DNA from: Caenibius tardaugens NBRC 16725
GTDB taxonomy: Bacteria; Pseudomonadota; Alphaproteobacteria; Sphingomonadales; Sphingomonadaceae
DNA length: 64,000 nucleotides
Reading direction: 5' to 3'
Assembly: GCF_003860345.1 (NCBI RefSeq)
Contig: NZ_CP034179.1
Span: forward strand, 434,001-498,000
The first letter of the stretch is position 1. Each line of letters begins with the position of its first letter. The notes under the pieces were generated by a model. That model was not told the origin of the DNA. It searched no databases and was given only the letters and a program-made list of their open reading frames with translations. Both the position numbers and the translations under genes were made by a program. Shown one piece after another: positions 8,030-17,571 of this stretch.

Positions 8030-8566
8030 ATGCCTTACACCCTGCAACAGTTGTCCGACATCGAAGAAATTCGCCTGATGAAGCATCGCTATTTCCGCGG
8101 TATCGATACCGCCGACAAAGCACTGCTGGCCGACATGTTCACCGACGATGTCTATGTCGATTATCGCGGTGGCAATTACCGTGTGAAGCTTCAGGGCCGT
8201 GAAGACATGATGACCTTCCTTGCCAACAGCTTCCATTCGGACGCGGTTGCAATGCATCACGGTCATATGCCCGAAATCACCATCACCGGTGAAGATACCG
8301 CTGAAGGCGTATGGTACCTCGAAGATATTTTCATCGACGTGGCGCGCAAATCGCACACCATCGGCAGCGCGATCTACAAGGATGTCTATCGCCGCGTCGG
8401 TGGCAAATGGAAGATCGAACGCACCGAATACGATCGCGTTATCGAACTCGTCTTCCCACTGGCCGACAATGTCGAAATCGCGTCGCACCACCTCGCCCGC
8501 GCCGGACTGAAGCCGGAACAGCGGCAGGATATCAGCGCCATGATCAGCTGGACCGAACCCGCCTGA
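8030..8566 (+). CDS. SnoaL/NTF2-fold dehydratase, BaiE-like (bile-acid 7-alpha-dehydratase family)
   Basis: 178 residues. The whole protein aligns by eye with BaiE of Clostridium scindens, as I recall its sequence. Shared blocks are DIE-I--(M/L)K-(R/K)YFR--D, MH-GH-PEITI and TA-G-WYLED. The BaiE catalytic residues Tyr30, Asp35, His83, Asp106 and Arg146 correspond to Tyr21, Asp26, His76, Asp99 and Arg136 here. BaiE removes the 7-alpha-hydroxyl of 3-oxo-delta-4 bile acids; a related aerobic enzyme (Hsh2) is known in Sphingobium. The start ATG 8030 follows GGAGAG; the frame extends upstream without a ribosome site. It is a single gene with its own terminator, divergent from an MFS transporter. 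Exact substrate unproved. Confidence 0.85.
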   Translation: MPYTLQQLSDIEEIRLMKHRYFRGIDTADKALLADMFTDDVYVDYRGGNYRVKLQGREDMMTFLANSFHSDAVAMHHGHMPEITITGEDTAEGVWYLEDIFIDVARKSHTIGSAIYKDVYRRVGGKWKIERTEYDRVIELVFPLADNVEIASHHLARAGLKPEQRQDISAMISWTEPA

Positions 8567-8586
8567 CGCAGCGTCATAACGATCCG

Positions 8587-8629
8587 AGGCCCGCCGGTTG
8601 GACATGTTCTCCAACCGGCGGGCCTTTTT
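8587..8629 (+). terminator. Strong terminator after the BaiE-like gene
   Basis: Arms at 8587-8602 and 8610-8625 form a GC-rich stem of about 16 base pairs (AGGCCCGCCGGTTGGA on the left) with a short loop, followed by TTTTT. It lies between convergent genes. Confidence 0.92.
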
Positions 8630-8651
8630 CATTCAGGATCGCGCGATGCCT

Positions 8652-9104
8652 TCAGACTTCCGGCGGGGCGGGCATGGCGGGCGTGTTGTAGGTATAAGCC
8701 AGTTCCTCATACCGTTCGGCTATGCGCCAGCCCTTGTCCGTGCGGACAAGCTTGTCGCGGTACCACAGCCCCACAAAGAAGACCTGATCTTCCCCGTCAT
8801 CCTTGCGATAGATCATCGGATTGAACAGGATCGTGCGGCTGCGCGCCTCATCGCCGTTCAGTTCCAGCTTGGTCGTCGCGACCATGTGCTGAAAGTTCGG
8901 GAAACGCGCCATCGCATTCTTCAGCCACGGCTTGATCTGATCCGGCGTCCCCCTCGCCCCGCCGGCCTCGGTGTAATCGATGATCGCATCGGGGGTGAAC
9001 ACATTGTCGAGCGCATCATAATCCCGTTCGTCGATCGCAAAACTGTAGCGCGCGAACAGATCCTGAATTTCCAGCCGGTCCGAAATTTCCTGTAATGACA
9101 TCAT
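8652..9104 (-). CDS. SnoaL-like/NTF2-fold protein
   Basis: 150 residues. The N-terminal helix pattern LEIQDLFARYSFAIDERDYDALDNVFTPDAIIDY is typical of SnoaL_4-type domains, followed by a curved beta-sheet ending RIAERYEELAY. Members are small cone-shaped enzymes (dehydratases, isomerases, hydroxylase-like) or binding proteins. Tyr20, Asp25 and His73 sit roughly where active-site residues of such enzymes occur, but the BaiE signature WYLED is absent. ATG 9104 is followed by a second ATG. It is divergent from the SDR at 9262, with a dyad in between. Function unknown. Confidence 0.8.
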   Translation of the reverse strand: MMSLQEISDRLEIQDLFARYSFAIDERDYDALDNVFTPDAIIDYTEAGGARGTPDQIKPWLKNAMARFPNFQHMVATTKLELNGDEARSRTILFNPMIYRKDDGEDQVFFVGLWYRDKLVRTDKGWRIAERYEELAYTYNTPAMPAPPEV

Positions 9105-9174
9105 GGCGCATCCCTCTCCTCATCCTGTTGCGACACGCAGACGACCGAATCGTCGCGCAAATACCAACACTTCT

Positions 9175-9194
9175 CGTTTCACGAGGTTGAAACG
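9175..9194. promoter_or_regulatory. Perfect dyad CGTTTCA-N6-TGAAACG
   Basis: Two perfect seven-base arms around six bases (20 bases in all) lie midway between the divergent SnoaL gene (start 9104) and SDR gene (start 9262). A second dyad, GACGA-N5-TCGTC, is at 9140-9154. Size and place fit a dimeric repressor operator. The binding protein is not known. Confidence 0.4.
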
Positions 9195-9261
9195 CGTAAC
9201 CGCATGACGCAAGTCTCTGTGCAAACAACAACGGCCGGATTCGGCAAGCGAGAGGCAGGCC

Positions 9262-10008
9262 ATGCGCTTTGAAGGCAAATCGATCATTATCACTGGCGCG
9301 GCATCGGGCATTGGCCTTGCCACTGCCAAAAAATTCGCCGCTGAAGGCGCGCGCCTCGTTCTGGGTGACCGCGATGAAGCGGGCGTGCTTGCCGCCGCCC
9401 GCGCCATTGGCGACAGCGCGATCGGCATGGCGCTGGATGTGGCCGACGAGGCATCATGCCAGGCGATAATTGACCGCGCAGTCACGGCCTACGGCGGTAT
9501 CGATGTGCTGTGCAACATCGCCGGAGTGCTGGATTTCGGGCGGATGGAAGACCTCGACAAAACCCGCTGGGACCGCACCATCGCAGTCAATCTCACCGGC
9601 GTCTATCTGATGACCCGCGCCGCCATGCCGCATCTGCTCAAGGTCAGGGGGAATGTGGTCAACATGGCTTCCGCAGCCGGACTGGTGGGCGTGCCGTTCA
9701 ATTCGGTCTATGTCGCCTCCAAACATGGCGTGGTCGGGCTGACCAAGGCGCTGGCGCTGGAATATTCAAAGCAGGGCATCCGCATCAATTGCATTTGCCC
9801 GACCGGCGTCAATACGCCGATGATCAGCGGCGCCCCGCCTGAGAATATCGATTGGGAACTGGTCATGCGCTCCGTTCCCTGGCTGGATGGCGGTGAAAAC
9901 TGCGATCCGGAAGACATTGCCGATGCAGTGGCATTTCTCGCTTCGGCCGAAGCGCGCCGGATCACCGGCGTGGCCTTCCCCATCGATGGCGGCCAGACAG
10001 CCGCCTGA
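9262..10008 (+). CDS. Short-chain dehydrogenase/reductase (SDR)
   Basis: 248 residues. TGAASGIG is at 11-18, NIAG at 85-88 (a variant of NNAG), with Ser137, Tyr150 and Lys154 and a C-terminal AFPIDGG. Asp36 after the second strand points to NAD (inference). The start ATG 9262 is preceded by GCGAGAGGCAGGCC. It is followed 35 bases later by an aldo/keto reductase on the same strand, so the pair could interconvert two hydroxyl/keto positions of one substrate. Substrate unknown. Confidence 0.88.
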   Translation: MRFEGKSIIITGAASGIGLATAKKFAAEGARLVLGDRDEAGVLAAARAIGDSAIGMALDVADEASCQAIIDRAVTAYGGIDVLCNIAGVLDFGRMEDLDKTRWDRTIAVNLTGVYLMTRAAMPHLLKVRGNVVNMASAAGLVGVPFNSVYVASKHGVVGLTKALALEYSKQGIRINCICPTGVNTPMISGAPPENIDWELVMRSVPWLDGGENCDPEDIADAVAFLASAEARRITGVAFPIDGGQTAA

Positions 10009-10043
10009 CCCCACATCAAACAGATCAACGAGAGGACCAATCA

Positions 10044-11012
10044 ATGCTGAAGAAAGTCAATCTGCCCGGCACGGACCTGCAGGTCAGCGAACTGTGTTAC
10101 GGCACCAACATGCTCGGCACCGCGATCGACCAGCCGTCGGCCAATGCCATTCTCGACCGTTTTGTGGAACTGGGCGGCAATTTCCTCGACACCGCGCGAT
10201 CCTATGGCGACTGGGTGCCCGATGCCCCCGCCGGGGCCAGCGAACGCGCGATTGGCGCCTGGCTTAAAGGCAGGAACCGCGATGACGTGGTGATCGCCAC
10301 CAAAGGCGCGCAAGTGGACATGCGCGCGGGCGACTGGCGCAACCGCGTTACCCCCGAAGATATCGCCAGCGATCTTGCCGAAAGCCTCGACCATCTCGGC
10401 GTCGATACGATCGATCTCTACTGGTTGCATGCGGATAATCCGCAGGCACCGGTTGGCCCGATCATGGATGCCCTGTTCGCCCATCAGGACGCAGGCAAGA
10501 TCCGCTATATCGGGGCATCGAACTGGAGCCCGGAACGCATCCGCGAAGCCAATGCCTATGCGGCATCGAAGGGTCGACAGGGTTTTGTCGCATCGCAGAC
10601 ATTCTGGGGGCTGGCGGCCCCGGAACGCGAAGCGTCCGCCGCGCAGGGCTATCAACTCTATTACGAGGATGGTTATCAGGACATCCATGCCGAAGGCGTG
10701 ACCATGATCCCCTATTCGGCGCAAAGCGGCGGCTACTTCACCAAGCTGGCCCATGGCGAGGCTGCCGTGCCCGATATGCTCAAGGCGCGGTACAACAACC
10801 CGATCAACGCCAAGCGTTTCGAGGCGGTGAAAGCGGTGGCGGAACGCCATGACGCATCGATCAACGATGTTGTTCTGGGCTATCTGACCAACCAGCCCAA
10901 CACGACGGTACCGATCTTCGGCGCACGTTCGCCCGAACAGATCGAAGACAGCGTGAAAGCAGCCGATCTCGCCCTGTCGGCAGACGAACTGACCAAACTG
11001 CGCGGCGAGTAA
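10044..11012 (+). CDS. Aldo/keto reductase
   Basis: 322-residue (alpha/beta)8-barrel NAD(P)H-dependent carbonyl reductase. The catalytic tetrad is complete: Asp49 (NFLDTARSYG), Tyr54, Lys87 (IATKGA) and His129 (YWLHAD). Late segments with FGARSPEQIEDS form the cofactor phosphate-binding end. The length is that of the family. GAGAGGA precedes ATG 10044. Cotranscribed with the SDR at 9262 and closed by the terminator at 11054-11087. Substrate unknown; some members act on hydroxysteroids or sugars. Confidence 0.9.
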   Translation: MLKKVNLPGTDLQVSELCYGTNMLGTAIDQPSANAILDRFVELGGNFLDTARSYGDWVPDAPAGASERAIGAWLKGRNRDDVVIATKGAQVDMRAGDWRNRVTPEDIASDLAESLDHLGVDTIDLYWLHADNPQAPVGPIMDALFAHQDAGKIRYIGASNWSPERIREANAYAASKGRQGFVASQTFWGLAAPEREASAAQGYQLYYEDGYQDIHAEGVTMIPYSAQSGGYFTKLAHGEAAVPDMLKARYNNPINAKRFEAVKAVAERHDASINDVVLGYLTNQPNTTVPIFGARSPEQIEDSVKAADLALSADELTKLRGE

Positions 11013-11053
11013 TCGCCACGCGCGGTCGCTGGCCATAGGCCACGGCGCCAAAC

Positions 11054-11087
11054 AAAAAACCCCGGCGGATGAACCGCCGGGGTTTTT
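11054..11087. terminator. Bidirectional terminator
   Basis: AAAAAACCCCGGCGG pairs with CCGCCGGGGTTTTT around ATGAA. A-run and T-run flank the stem, so it can end both the aldo/keto reductase (plus) and the TonB receptor (minus) transcripts. Confidence 0.92.
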
Positions 11088-11111
11088 CTTCGACTTGCGT
11101 CTACGCCGTGA

Positions 11112-13505
11112 TCAGAAGCTGATCTTGGCGTCGATGCCGTAGCTGCGCGGCTTCTTGAAGGTTGCCCCGGCAAAACCGATCGAACCGAAATCGATGCCGT
11201 AAATCAGCGTCTTTTCGTTGGTCAGGTTGTCGCCCCACACGCCGATTTCCATCAGGCCGCCAGCGACCTTGACATCTTCCAGCGCGAAACGTGCCTTGAG
11301 GTTGTCATCCGCCGGCGACTTGATGTTCTGGTTGAACGGGGTCGTGGCGTCGAGCACGTTGAAGTACAGCGACGAACGGTAAGCATAGTCGACCCGCAGA
11401 CGAGCGGTCATGTCACCGATCGGCTGCGCATATTCGGCACCGATACGCGCCGTCCACTTGGGCGAGTAGGTCTGACGGGCCACATCCGCCACGTCGATGA
11501 TCGCATAACCTTCGTTCGGGTCGGCGAAGAGGAACTTCTTGTACTTCTTGTCGACGTAACCGACCGCACCGTCGATAATCAGACCGGTAACCGGCAGAAG
11601 CGTGAATTCCGCTTCAAAACCGCGAACCTGGGCCTTGCCAGCGTTGGCAATGATCGAGGTCGCGCCGCTTTCGGAACCGGCGAACTGGTTGACCTGCATG
11701 TCATCGTAATCGGTGAGGTAACCCGACAGGTTAAGACGCAGGTGACGATCAAACAGCTCGGTCTTGATGCCCGCTTCGTAGGACATCGCCTTTTCCGGCT
11801 TGTACTTGTTGATCGTCACGGCACGCGGATTGATGCCGCCCGAACGGTATCCGGTCGAGACGCGCGCATAGACCATCGTATCCGGCGTAATCTTGTAGGC
11901 AGCCGAAAGCAGCCACGAGAAGTTATCCGACGAAGTCTTGCCACGCAGGGTCGGGGTGATGTCGCCACCCAGCCATGCGGTCTTCTTGTCTTCGGTGTAA
12001 CGTGCGCCCACCGTCAGTTCGAGCTTCTGGTCAAGCGCGGACGGCTTCCAGCTCACCTGACCGAAGGCCGCCTTCGACTGCGACGTACCACCAAAGGCCT
12101 GCCACGGGTTGAGATTGACGCCGATCAGACCAAGGCCCGGATTGGCAGCGATCAGGGCGTCCTGCTGCGCCTGGGTTACGAACTGCGAATATGCCAGATA
12201 TTCGACGGGAACCACGGCCGTCAGCGCCTGATGGTTCGATTCCGAAGCCTTTTCCTTGAAGTAGTAAAGGCCGGCAAGATAGCTGAAATCACCCGAGCTG
12301 CCGAGCAGCTGGAATTCCTGGCTGAACTGGTGCTGCTTCTGCGGGGCATTGTTGCCGGTGTACGGCGTGATCGACTGAACGGACGTCAGCGTAGGCGACG
12401 CATAGTCCAGCACAACGCCCTTGAGATCGCCGTTGCCCGTCAGGTTGAGGATCGTGTCCTGCGAGAACTTGCGATAGCCGGTGATCGACTTCAGCGTGAT
12501 GGCATCGGACGCTTCATAGGCCAGCGTCAGGCTGTGCCCGAACACCTTGGTCTTCGAATCCTGGCGGTACTTGCCCTTGTAATCGGTGAAGCCGGCCTGC
12601 TGCACGGTACCCATGCGATCGGGGCTCATCATGAACGGCGCCCCACCGAGGCTGGCCGACTGACCGAAATAGGCCTGATACATGTCGGTTGCCGCGACGA
12701 CCTGGAAGAAGCCCGGCGTACCCTTGCGGTTGTCGTAATCGAAGTTGTAGTTGGCCGTCAGCTTGCCAAGATCCGCCTGCAGGGCAATCGCCAGCGTATC
12801 AGCCTTGACCGAGCCCGGATCCTTCGAAGACTTCGTGAGCGTGTTGTTCACGAACCCGTCGGCTTCGCGGTGCTGGGCAGCGATGGAGGCCTTGATCGGC
12901 GAACCGCCGATATAGCCAGTGTCAACGCGGCCACGGACATACCATTCATTAAAATTGCCATAACCGGCCTTGACCGTGGCACCCATTTCGTCCGTCGGCT
13001 TCTTCGAAACGAACTGCAGCGCACCGCCGATCGTGTTGCGACCGAACAGCGTACCCTGCGGGCCGCGCAGCACTTCAACACGTTCCAGATCAAGCAGATC
13101 GAACACGGCACCTGCCGAACGGGCCAGATAGACGCCGTCGAGATAGATGCCCACGCCCTGTTCCGACAGGGCCGAGGGTTCTTCGTTACCGATACCACGG
13201 ATGAAGACCGATGCAGCGGAAAGGCTGGAGGGCTGCTTTTCAATGGTCAGGCTGGGTGCGAGGCGCGGCAAAGCCGTTGCATCGTTGAAATTCTGGCGTT
13301 CGAGGAATTCACCCGACAGCGCGGTCACGGCCACCGGAACCGACTGCAGCGATTCATTCGAACGACGCGCGGTTACGACGATGTCCTGCAAACCACCCTG
13401 TGCGGCGGTGTCAGCCTGTTCCGCGCCGCTATCCTGAGCGAAGGCAGCCTGCGAAAAACCGAGCGCGGCCAGACTGGCCGCACCCAAAAGGGCGAAAGTT
13501 TTCAT
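11112..13505 (-). CDS. TonB-dependent outer-membrane receptor
   Basis: 797 residues. A signal peptide (1-23, ending AAFA before QDSG) precedes a TonB-box region, a plug domain (about 45-160, with VFIRGIGNEEPSALSEQGVGIYLDGVYLAR and LRGPQGTLFGRNTIGGALQFVSKKP) and a 22-strand barrel ending in Phe. Such receptors take up bulky substrates across the outer membrane with TonB/ExbBD energy, and sphingomonads use many for aromatic and steroid-like compounds. The ATG follows GAGAGGACCTCC. It is divergent from the acyl-CoA ligase gene. A 14-base element in its upstream region recurs before the second TonB gene (20425-23007). Ligand unknown. Confidence 0.95.
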   Translation of the reverse strand: MKTFALLGAASLAALGFSQAAFAQDSGAEQADTAAQGGLQDIVVTARRSNESLQSVPVAVTALSGEFLERQNFNDATALPRLAPSLTIEKQPSSLSAASVFIRGIGNEEPSALSEQGVGIYLDGVYLARSAGAVFDLLDLERVEVLRGPQGTLFGRNTIGGALQFVSKKPTDEMGATVKAGYGNFNEWYVRGRVDTGYIGGSPIKASIAAQHREADGFVNNTLTKSSKDPGSVKADTLAIALQADLGKLTANYNFDYDNRKGTPGFFQVVAATDMYQAYFGQSASLGGAPFMMSPDRMGTVQQAGFTDYKGKYRQDSKTKVFGHSLTLAYEASDAITLKSITGYRKFSQDTILNLTGNGDLKGVVLDYASPTLTSVQSITPYTGNNAPQKQHQFSQEFQLLGSSGDFSYLAGLYYFKEKASESNHQALTAVVPVEYLAYSQFVTQAQQDALIAANPGLGLIGVNLNPWQAFGGTSQSKAAFGQVSWKPSALDQKLELTVGARYTEDKKTAWLGGDITPTLRGKTSSDNFSWLLSAAYKITPDTMVYARVSTGYRSGGINPRAVTINKYKPEKAMSYEAGIKTELFDRHLRLNLSGYLTDYDDMQVNQFAGSESGATSIIANAGKAQVRGFEAEFTLLPVTGLIIDGAVGYVDKKYKKFLFADPNEGYAIIDVADVARQTYSPKWTARIGAEYAQPIGDMTARLRVDYAYRSSLYFNVLDATTPFNQNIKSPADDNLKARFALEDVKVAGGLMEIGVWGDNLTNEKTLIYGIDFGSIGFAGATFKKPRSYGIDAKISF

Positions 13506-13927
13506 GGAGGTCCTCTCTGAAATTCACATGAGTTGCGGCCCCCCTAGAGAACCTCCCCTCATTGCAAAGACAGGCGCCCCCGGTTTTTCGACAAACCGTG
13601 CCCGATATGTCTTATTATGCGCAATTGGCCGATAATGTTCCGCCAAAAACTTACGCCTTTCTAAATAGTTCACCCATCAAAGCCGAGATTTGCGAATGGA
13701 TACGCGCAAAATGATCCGCAAATTTCGGATTCGCCCCTATGGCGTGCGATGCCCCCGGAAAGTACGCAGGATTTGCCGATTACGCCCGGCGGACCGGGTA
13801 TCGGGCGATGTCTGTGCTTGCCAACCGCATCAAGCGACGCGAAAGTCGAGAGACACAAATATTCGCCGCCGGTAGCACCGCCTCCCCTTTGGGCAGATCG
13901 GCAGCAGCGAATTGCAGAGAGGATGTC
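13506..13927. other. 422-base divergent intergenic region with shared elements
   Basis: No gene is supported here. It holds the palindrome ATCCG-N7-CGGAT (13714-13730) and CATCAAGCGACGCG (13828-13841). The 14-mer is repeated exactly at 23202-23215, and a similar ATCCGA/TCGGAT palindrome occurs at 23134-23149, both before the other TonB receptor. An open frame continues upstream of the ligase start but shows no ribosome site. Promoters for the TonB receptor (minus) and the ligase (plus) must lie here. Confidence 0.6.
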
Positions 13928-15520
13928 ATGTCATACGAATTCTGGGCCGATGGCCTGCGCTATGAAACGCATCATGGGCGGGTGGTGCTGTGCCATACCG
14001 AACGCCCTGCCCATATTGCCGCGATGTTCGACGAAGCGGTCGCCCGGCGCGGTAATGATATCGCGGTGGTCGATGGCGATGCGCGCCTGACTTATCAGGA
14101 TGTCGCCGCCCGGGCTGACAAGTGCGCAACCCGCCTGCTTGATCTAGGCATCAAACCCGGGGATCGGGTCGTCATCCTGCTCGACAACCGTGCCGATTAC
14201 ACGGTGCTTCTGGTGGCGACAGCCCGCATCGGCGCGATCTGTGTGCCCAGCAACATTCGCCAGCGCGCGCCCGAAACGGCCTATGTGCTGAACGATTGCA
14301 CCGCCACCGCGATTATCTACGAAAATGCTCTGGCCGAACATTTGCCCGATGCCGCAAACGCGCCCAGCGTGCGGCACTGGCTCCCCTATGAAGAAGAAGC
14401 GCGCATATGGGATGCCATCACAGTCGATGCCGCCGCTATCGCCGGGTGCGCCCCTGTCCACGAAGATGATCCGTTCTGCATTCTCTATACTTCGGGTACG
14501 ACCGGAAGACCCAAGGGCGCTGTGCTCACCCATTTCGGGCTGATAACCAATGCCATCGGCACCCAGAACCATCTCGGCCTTCGCGATGGCGATACGATGA
14601 TCCTGTCTGTGCCTGCATCGCACGTCACGGGCATTGAACTGATCCTGCTGCTGGCCCTGCGGATCGCAGGCAAAGTGGTGGTGCAACGCGGGTTCAAGGC
14701 GCGTGCTTTCCTCGAACTGGCCGAAAAGGAACGCATGAGCTTCGCCATCATGGTTCCCGCGATGTACAAATTGTGCCTGCTTGATCCCGATTTTGCGAAA
14801 TTCGATCTCGGTGCCTGGCGGATCGGGGCGTTTGGCGGGGCCCCCATGCCCGGCGCCACGGTCGAGGAACTGGCCAGCCATTGTCCGCAACTGACGCTGG
14901 TCAATATCTACGGCTCGACCGAAACCTCTTCGCCCGCGGTCATGATGCCCCTTGGCGAAGCCAGCACGCGCCTCGATTCCGTCGGGCGTCCACTGCCTTA
15001 CACCCGGTTGATCATCGTCGATGACACGGGGACGCAGGTCCCCGCCGGTGAACAGGGCGAAATCTGGATCGGCGGGCCGATGATCGTTCCCTGTTACTGG
15101 AACAATCCCGATGCCACCGCAGCCGGGTTCACCGGTGGTTACTGGCGATCCGGCGATATCGGCGTGATGGATGAACAAGGCTATGTCCGCGTGCTGGACC
15201 GCATGAAGGACATGATCAATCGCGGCGGTTTCAAGATTTATTCGGTCGAAGTCGAAAACACCCTGATGGCGCATGAAACCGTCGTGGAAGCCGCTGTGGT
15301 CGGCCGCCCCTGCGATGTGCTGGGGGAACGCGTGATTGCCTTCGTAGTCACGCGTGAGGCGACCGACAGTGACAGCCTGCGCGCGTTCTGTGCGAAAAAT
15401 CTATCGGATTACAAAGTGCCCGATCAGGTCCACATCGTGGACGGACCACTGCCGCGCAATCCCAACGGAAAACTGCTGAAAACCGCCGTTCGCGAATGGC
15501 TGGATACGATCAGCGTCTGA
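13928..15520 (+). CDS. AMP-dependent acyl-CoA ligase/synthetase
   Basis: 530 residues of the ANL superfamily, which activates a carboxylic acid with ATP to an acyl-adenylate and then to acyl-CoA. The P-loop YTSGTTGRPKG is at 187-197, YGSTET is the A5 motif, YWRSGDIG the A7 region, RMKDMINRGGFKIYS the A8 hinge, and PRNPNGKLLK ends with the catalytic Lys. ATG 13928 is chosen for its GAGAGGA ribosome site. It faces away from the TonB receptor gene. The B12 mutase genes are close by on the other strand, so activation of a side-chain acid before CoA-level rearrangement is a reasonable inference. Acid substrate unknown. Confidence 0.92.
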   Translation: MSYEFWADGLRYETHHGRVVLCHTERPAHIAAMFDEAVARRGNDIAVVDGDARLTYQDVAARADKCATRLLDLGIKPGDRVVILLDNRADYTVLLVATARIGAICVPSNIRQRAPETAYVLNDCTATAIIYENALAEHLPDAANAPSVRHWLPYEEEARIWDAITVDAAAIAGCAPVHEDDPFCILYTSGTTGRPKGAVLTHFGLITNAIGTQNHLGLRDGDTMILSVPASHVTGIELILLLALRIAGKVVVQRGFKARAFLELAEKERMSFAIMVPAMYKLCLLDPDFAKFDLGAWRIGAFGGAPMPGATVEELASHCPQLTLVNIYGSTETSSPAVMMPLGEASTRLDSVGRPLPYTRLIIVDDTGTQVPAGEQGEIWIGGPMIVPCYWNNPDATAAGFTGGYWRSGDIGVMDEQGYVRVLDRMKDMINRGGFKIYSVEVENTLMAHETVVEAAVVGRPCDVLGERVIAFVVTREATDSDSLRAFCAKNLSDYKVPDQVHIVDGPLPRNPNGKLLKTAVREWLDTISV

Positions 15521-15552
15521 CCCGGCGCGATGCGGATAGCGTGATCGACTGA

Positions 15553-15579
15553 CCGGTCGGCATGGCCATTGCCGACCGG
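15553..15579. terminator. Hairpin between convergent genes
   Basis: CCGGTCGGCA pairs perfectly with TGCCGACCGG around TGGCCAT. There is no T-run, so intrinsic termination is only likely, not certain. It lies between the ligase (plus) and EthD-like gene (minus) ends. Confidence 0.45.
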
Positions 15580-15587
15580 GTTAGCAA

Positions 15588-16208
<621 letters not shown>

Positions 16209-17138
16209 TCATGCACCCTGGCCCGTCAGCTGTTCTACGGCGCTGTACGGGTCGAGCTTTCGGGCTTCGACATCGGCCAGGATGGAATCGCCCGCATAGG
16301 CGATGGCCTGTCGTGCCAGCCTTTCACGTAACAAGGCAAGCACTTGTTCACGTTCCCGGAGACCGGATCGCCGTGCAAACCCGCCCGTTTCATCCAGATG
16401 CGCACGATGCCCGAGAATGGCATCGACAATCTGCGCACCGCCTTCCCCCACGTTGGCGACCGCACGCAACAGCGGTGGATGCCATGTCTCAGCCGCCCGC
16501 GATTGCTCCCGCAAGTGGAGCATCAATTCGAATTGCCGCAGGGTCGCCTCGTACCCATCACGATCGGCCTTGTTGATCACGAAGATTTCGCCCGCTTCGA
16601 GAATGCCTGCCTTCACCGCCTGCACTTCATCACCCAGCCCCGGCACACCCACAATGATCGTGGTATGCGCCAGATTGACCACGTCGATCTCGTCCTGCCC
16701 CACACCCACCGTTTCGACGATGATCGCATCGAAACCCATCGCATCCAGCACGAGGCAGGCATCGTGCGTGGAACGGGAAAGGCCGCCAGCCGCGCCGCGC
16801 GTGCCGATGGATCGGATGAACACACCGGGATCAAGCGTGTGCTTGCCCATGCGCACCCGATCACCCAGAATGGCCCCGCCGGTGAACGGGCTGGACGGAT
16901 CGATCGCGACGACCCCCACACGCATGTAGCGCGCGCGCAGTTCACCAACGATCACGTTGGTCAGTGTGGATTTGCCCGCGCCGGGCGGTCCTGTGATGCC
17001 GATGATATGCGCCCTGCCCGTTTCGGCAAAGATGCGTTTGATCACTTCCGCGCCGCGCGGATCACCATCGTCAAGCCAGGTGATCGCACGCGCGCCAGCG
17101 GCGATCTTGCCCTCCAGCAAATCTGCAGCGATGCCCAT
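16209..17138 (-). CDS. meaB: MeaB/ArgK-type G-protein chaperone of B12-dependent mutase
   Basis: 309 residues. The Walker A motif GPPGAGKST is at 50-58, with IDPSSPFTGGAILGDR, the switch segment ETVGVGQDE and the guanine-specificity motif NKAD. MeaB proteins load adenosylcobalamin into, and protect, acyl-CoA mutases using GTP hydrolysis. The start codon overlaps the stop of the B12-binding subunit gene by one base, so the chaperone is made together with its mutase. The length is slightly below the usual 320-330 because the C-terminal dimerisation arm is short. Assignment is firm at family level. Confidence 0.93.
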   Translation of the reverse strand: MGIAADLLEGKIAAGARAITWLDDGDPRGAEVIKRIFAETGRAHIIGITGPPGAGKSTLTNVIVGELRARYMRVGVVAIDPSSPFTGGAILGDRVRMGKHTLDPGVFIRSIGTRGAAGGLSRSTHDACLVLDAMGFDAIIVETVGVGQDEIDVVNLAHTTIIVGVPGLGDEVQAVKAGILEAGEIFVINKADRDGYEATLRQFELMLHLREQSRAAETWHPPLLRAVANVGEGGAQIVDAILGHRAHLDETGGFARRSGLREREQVLALLRERLARQAIAYAGDSILADVEARKLDPYSAVEQLTGQGA

Positions 17139-17566
17139 CAGACGGTTTCAGCGACCTGCTTTTCCGCCCACCATTCCTGCAGAAAACGGACAATATCGCG
17201 GGTGTCGGTGCCCATCGTGAAAATCTTGCCCACCCCGGCATCCAGCAGGAATTGCTTGTCCTCTTCCGGGATCACGCCCCCAGCCAGCAGCAACTTGTCT
17301 TCCGCCCCCGCTTCACGCAGCAGACGGGCGAGTTTGGGCAGACTGCGCGTATGTCCGGCTGACAGCGTGGAAATGCCGACCACGTCGACATCTTCCTGAA
17401 TGGCGGCGGCGACAACCATTTCCGGTGTCTGCTTCAGCCCGGTAAAGATCACTTCCATCCCCGCCTCACGCAGCGCGTGGCCGATGATGGTAATGCCCAC
17501 CGTATGCGTATCCATGCCCAGTTTGGCCAACAGCACGCGCAGGCGGCGGCCTGAATACTCCGTCAT
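17138..17566 (-). CDS. Cobalamin-binding small subunit of acyl-CoA mutase
   Basis: 142-residue Rossmann-like B12 domain. The motif D19-T-H21-T-V-G24 supplies the histidine that coordinates cobalt in base-off B12; GISTLSAGH, LLLAGGVIP and FTMGTDT are the usual phosphate/ribose-tail contacts. ATG 17566 is chosen; a TTG at 17575, overlapping the stop of the large-subunit gene, is possible. As in isobutyryl-CoA and 2-hydroxyisobutyryl-CoA mutases, the B12 domain is a separate polypeptide. It works with the 17572-19293 product. Confidence 0.93.
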   Translation of the reverse strand: MTEYSGRRLRVLLAKLGMDTHTVGITIIGHALREAGMEVIFTGLKQTPEMVVAAAIQEDVDVVGISTLSAGHTRSLPKLARLLREAGAEDKLLLAGGVIPEEDKQFLLDAGVGKIFTMGTDTRDIVRFLQEWWAEKQVAETV

Positions 17567-17571
17567 CGTAA

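Noticed and set aside
11742-13520. A 592-codon open frame on the plus strand
   Set aside because: It is antisense to the TonB receptor, with no recognisable domain or ribosome site.
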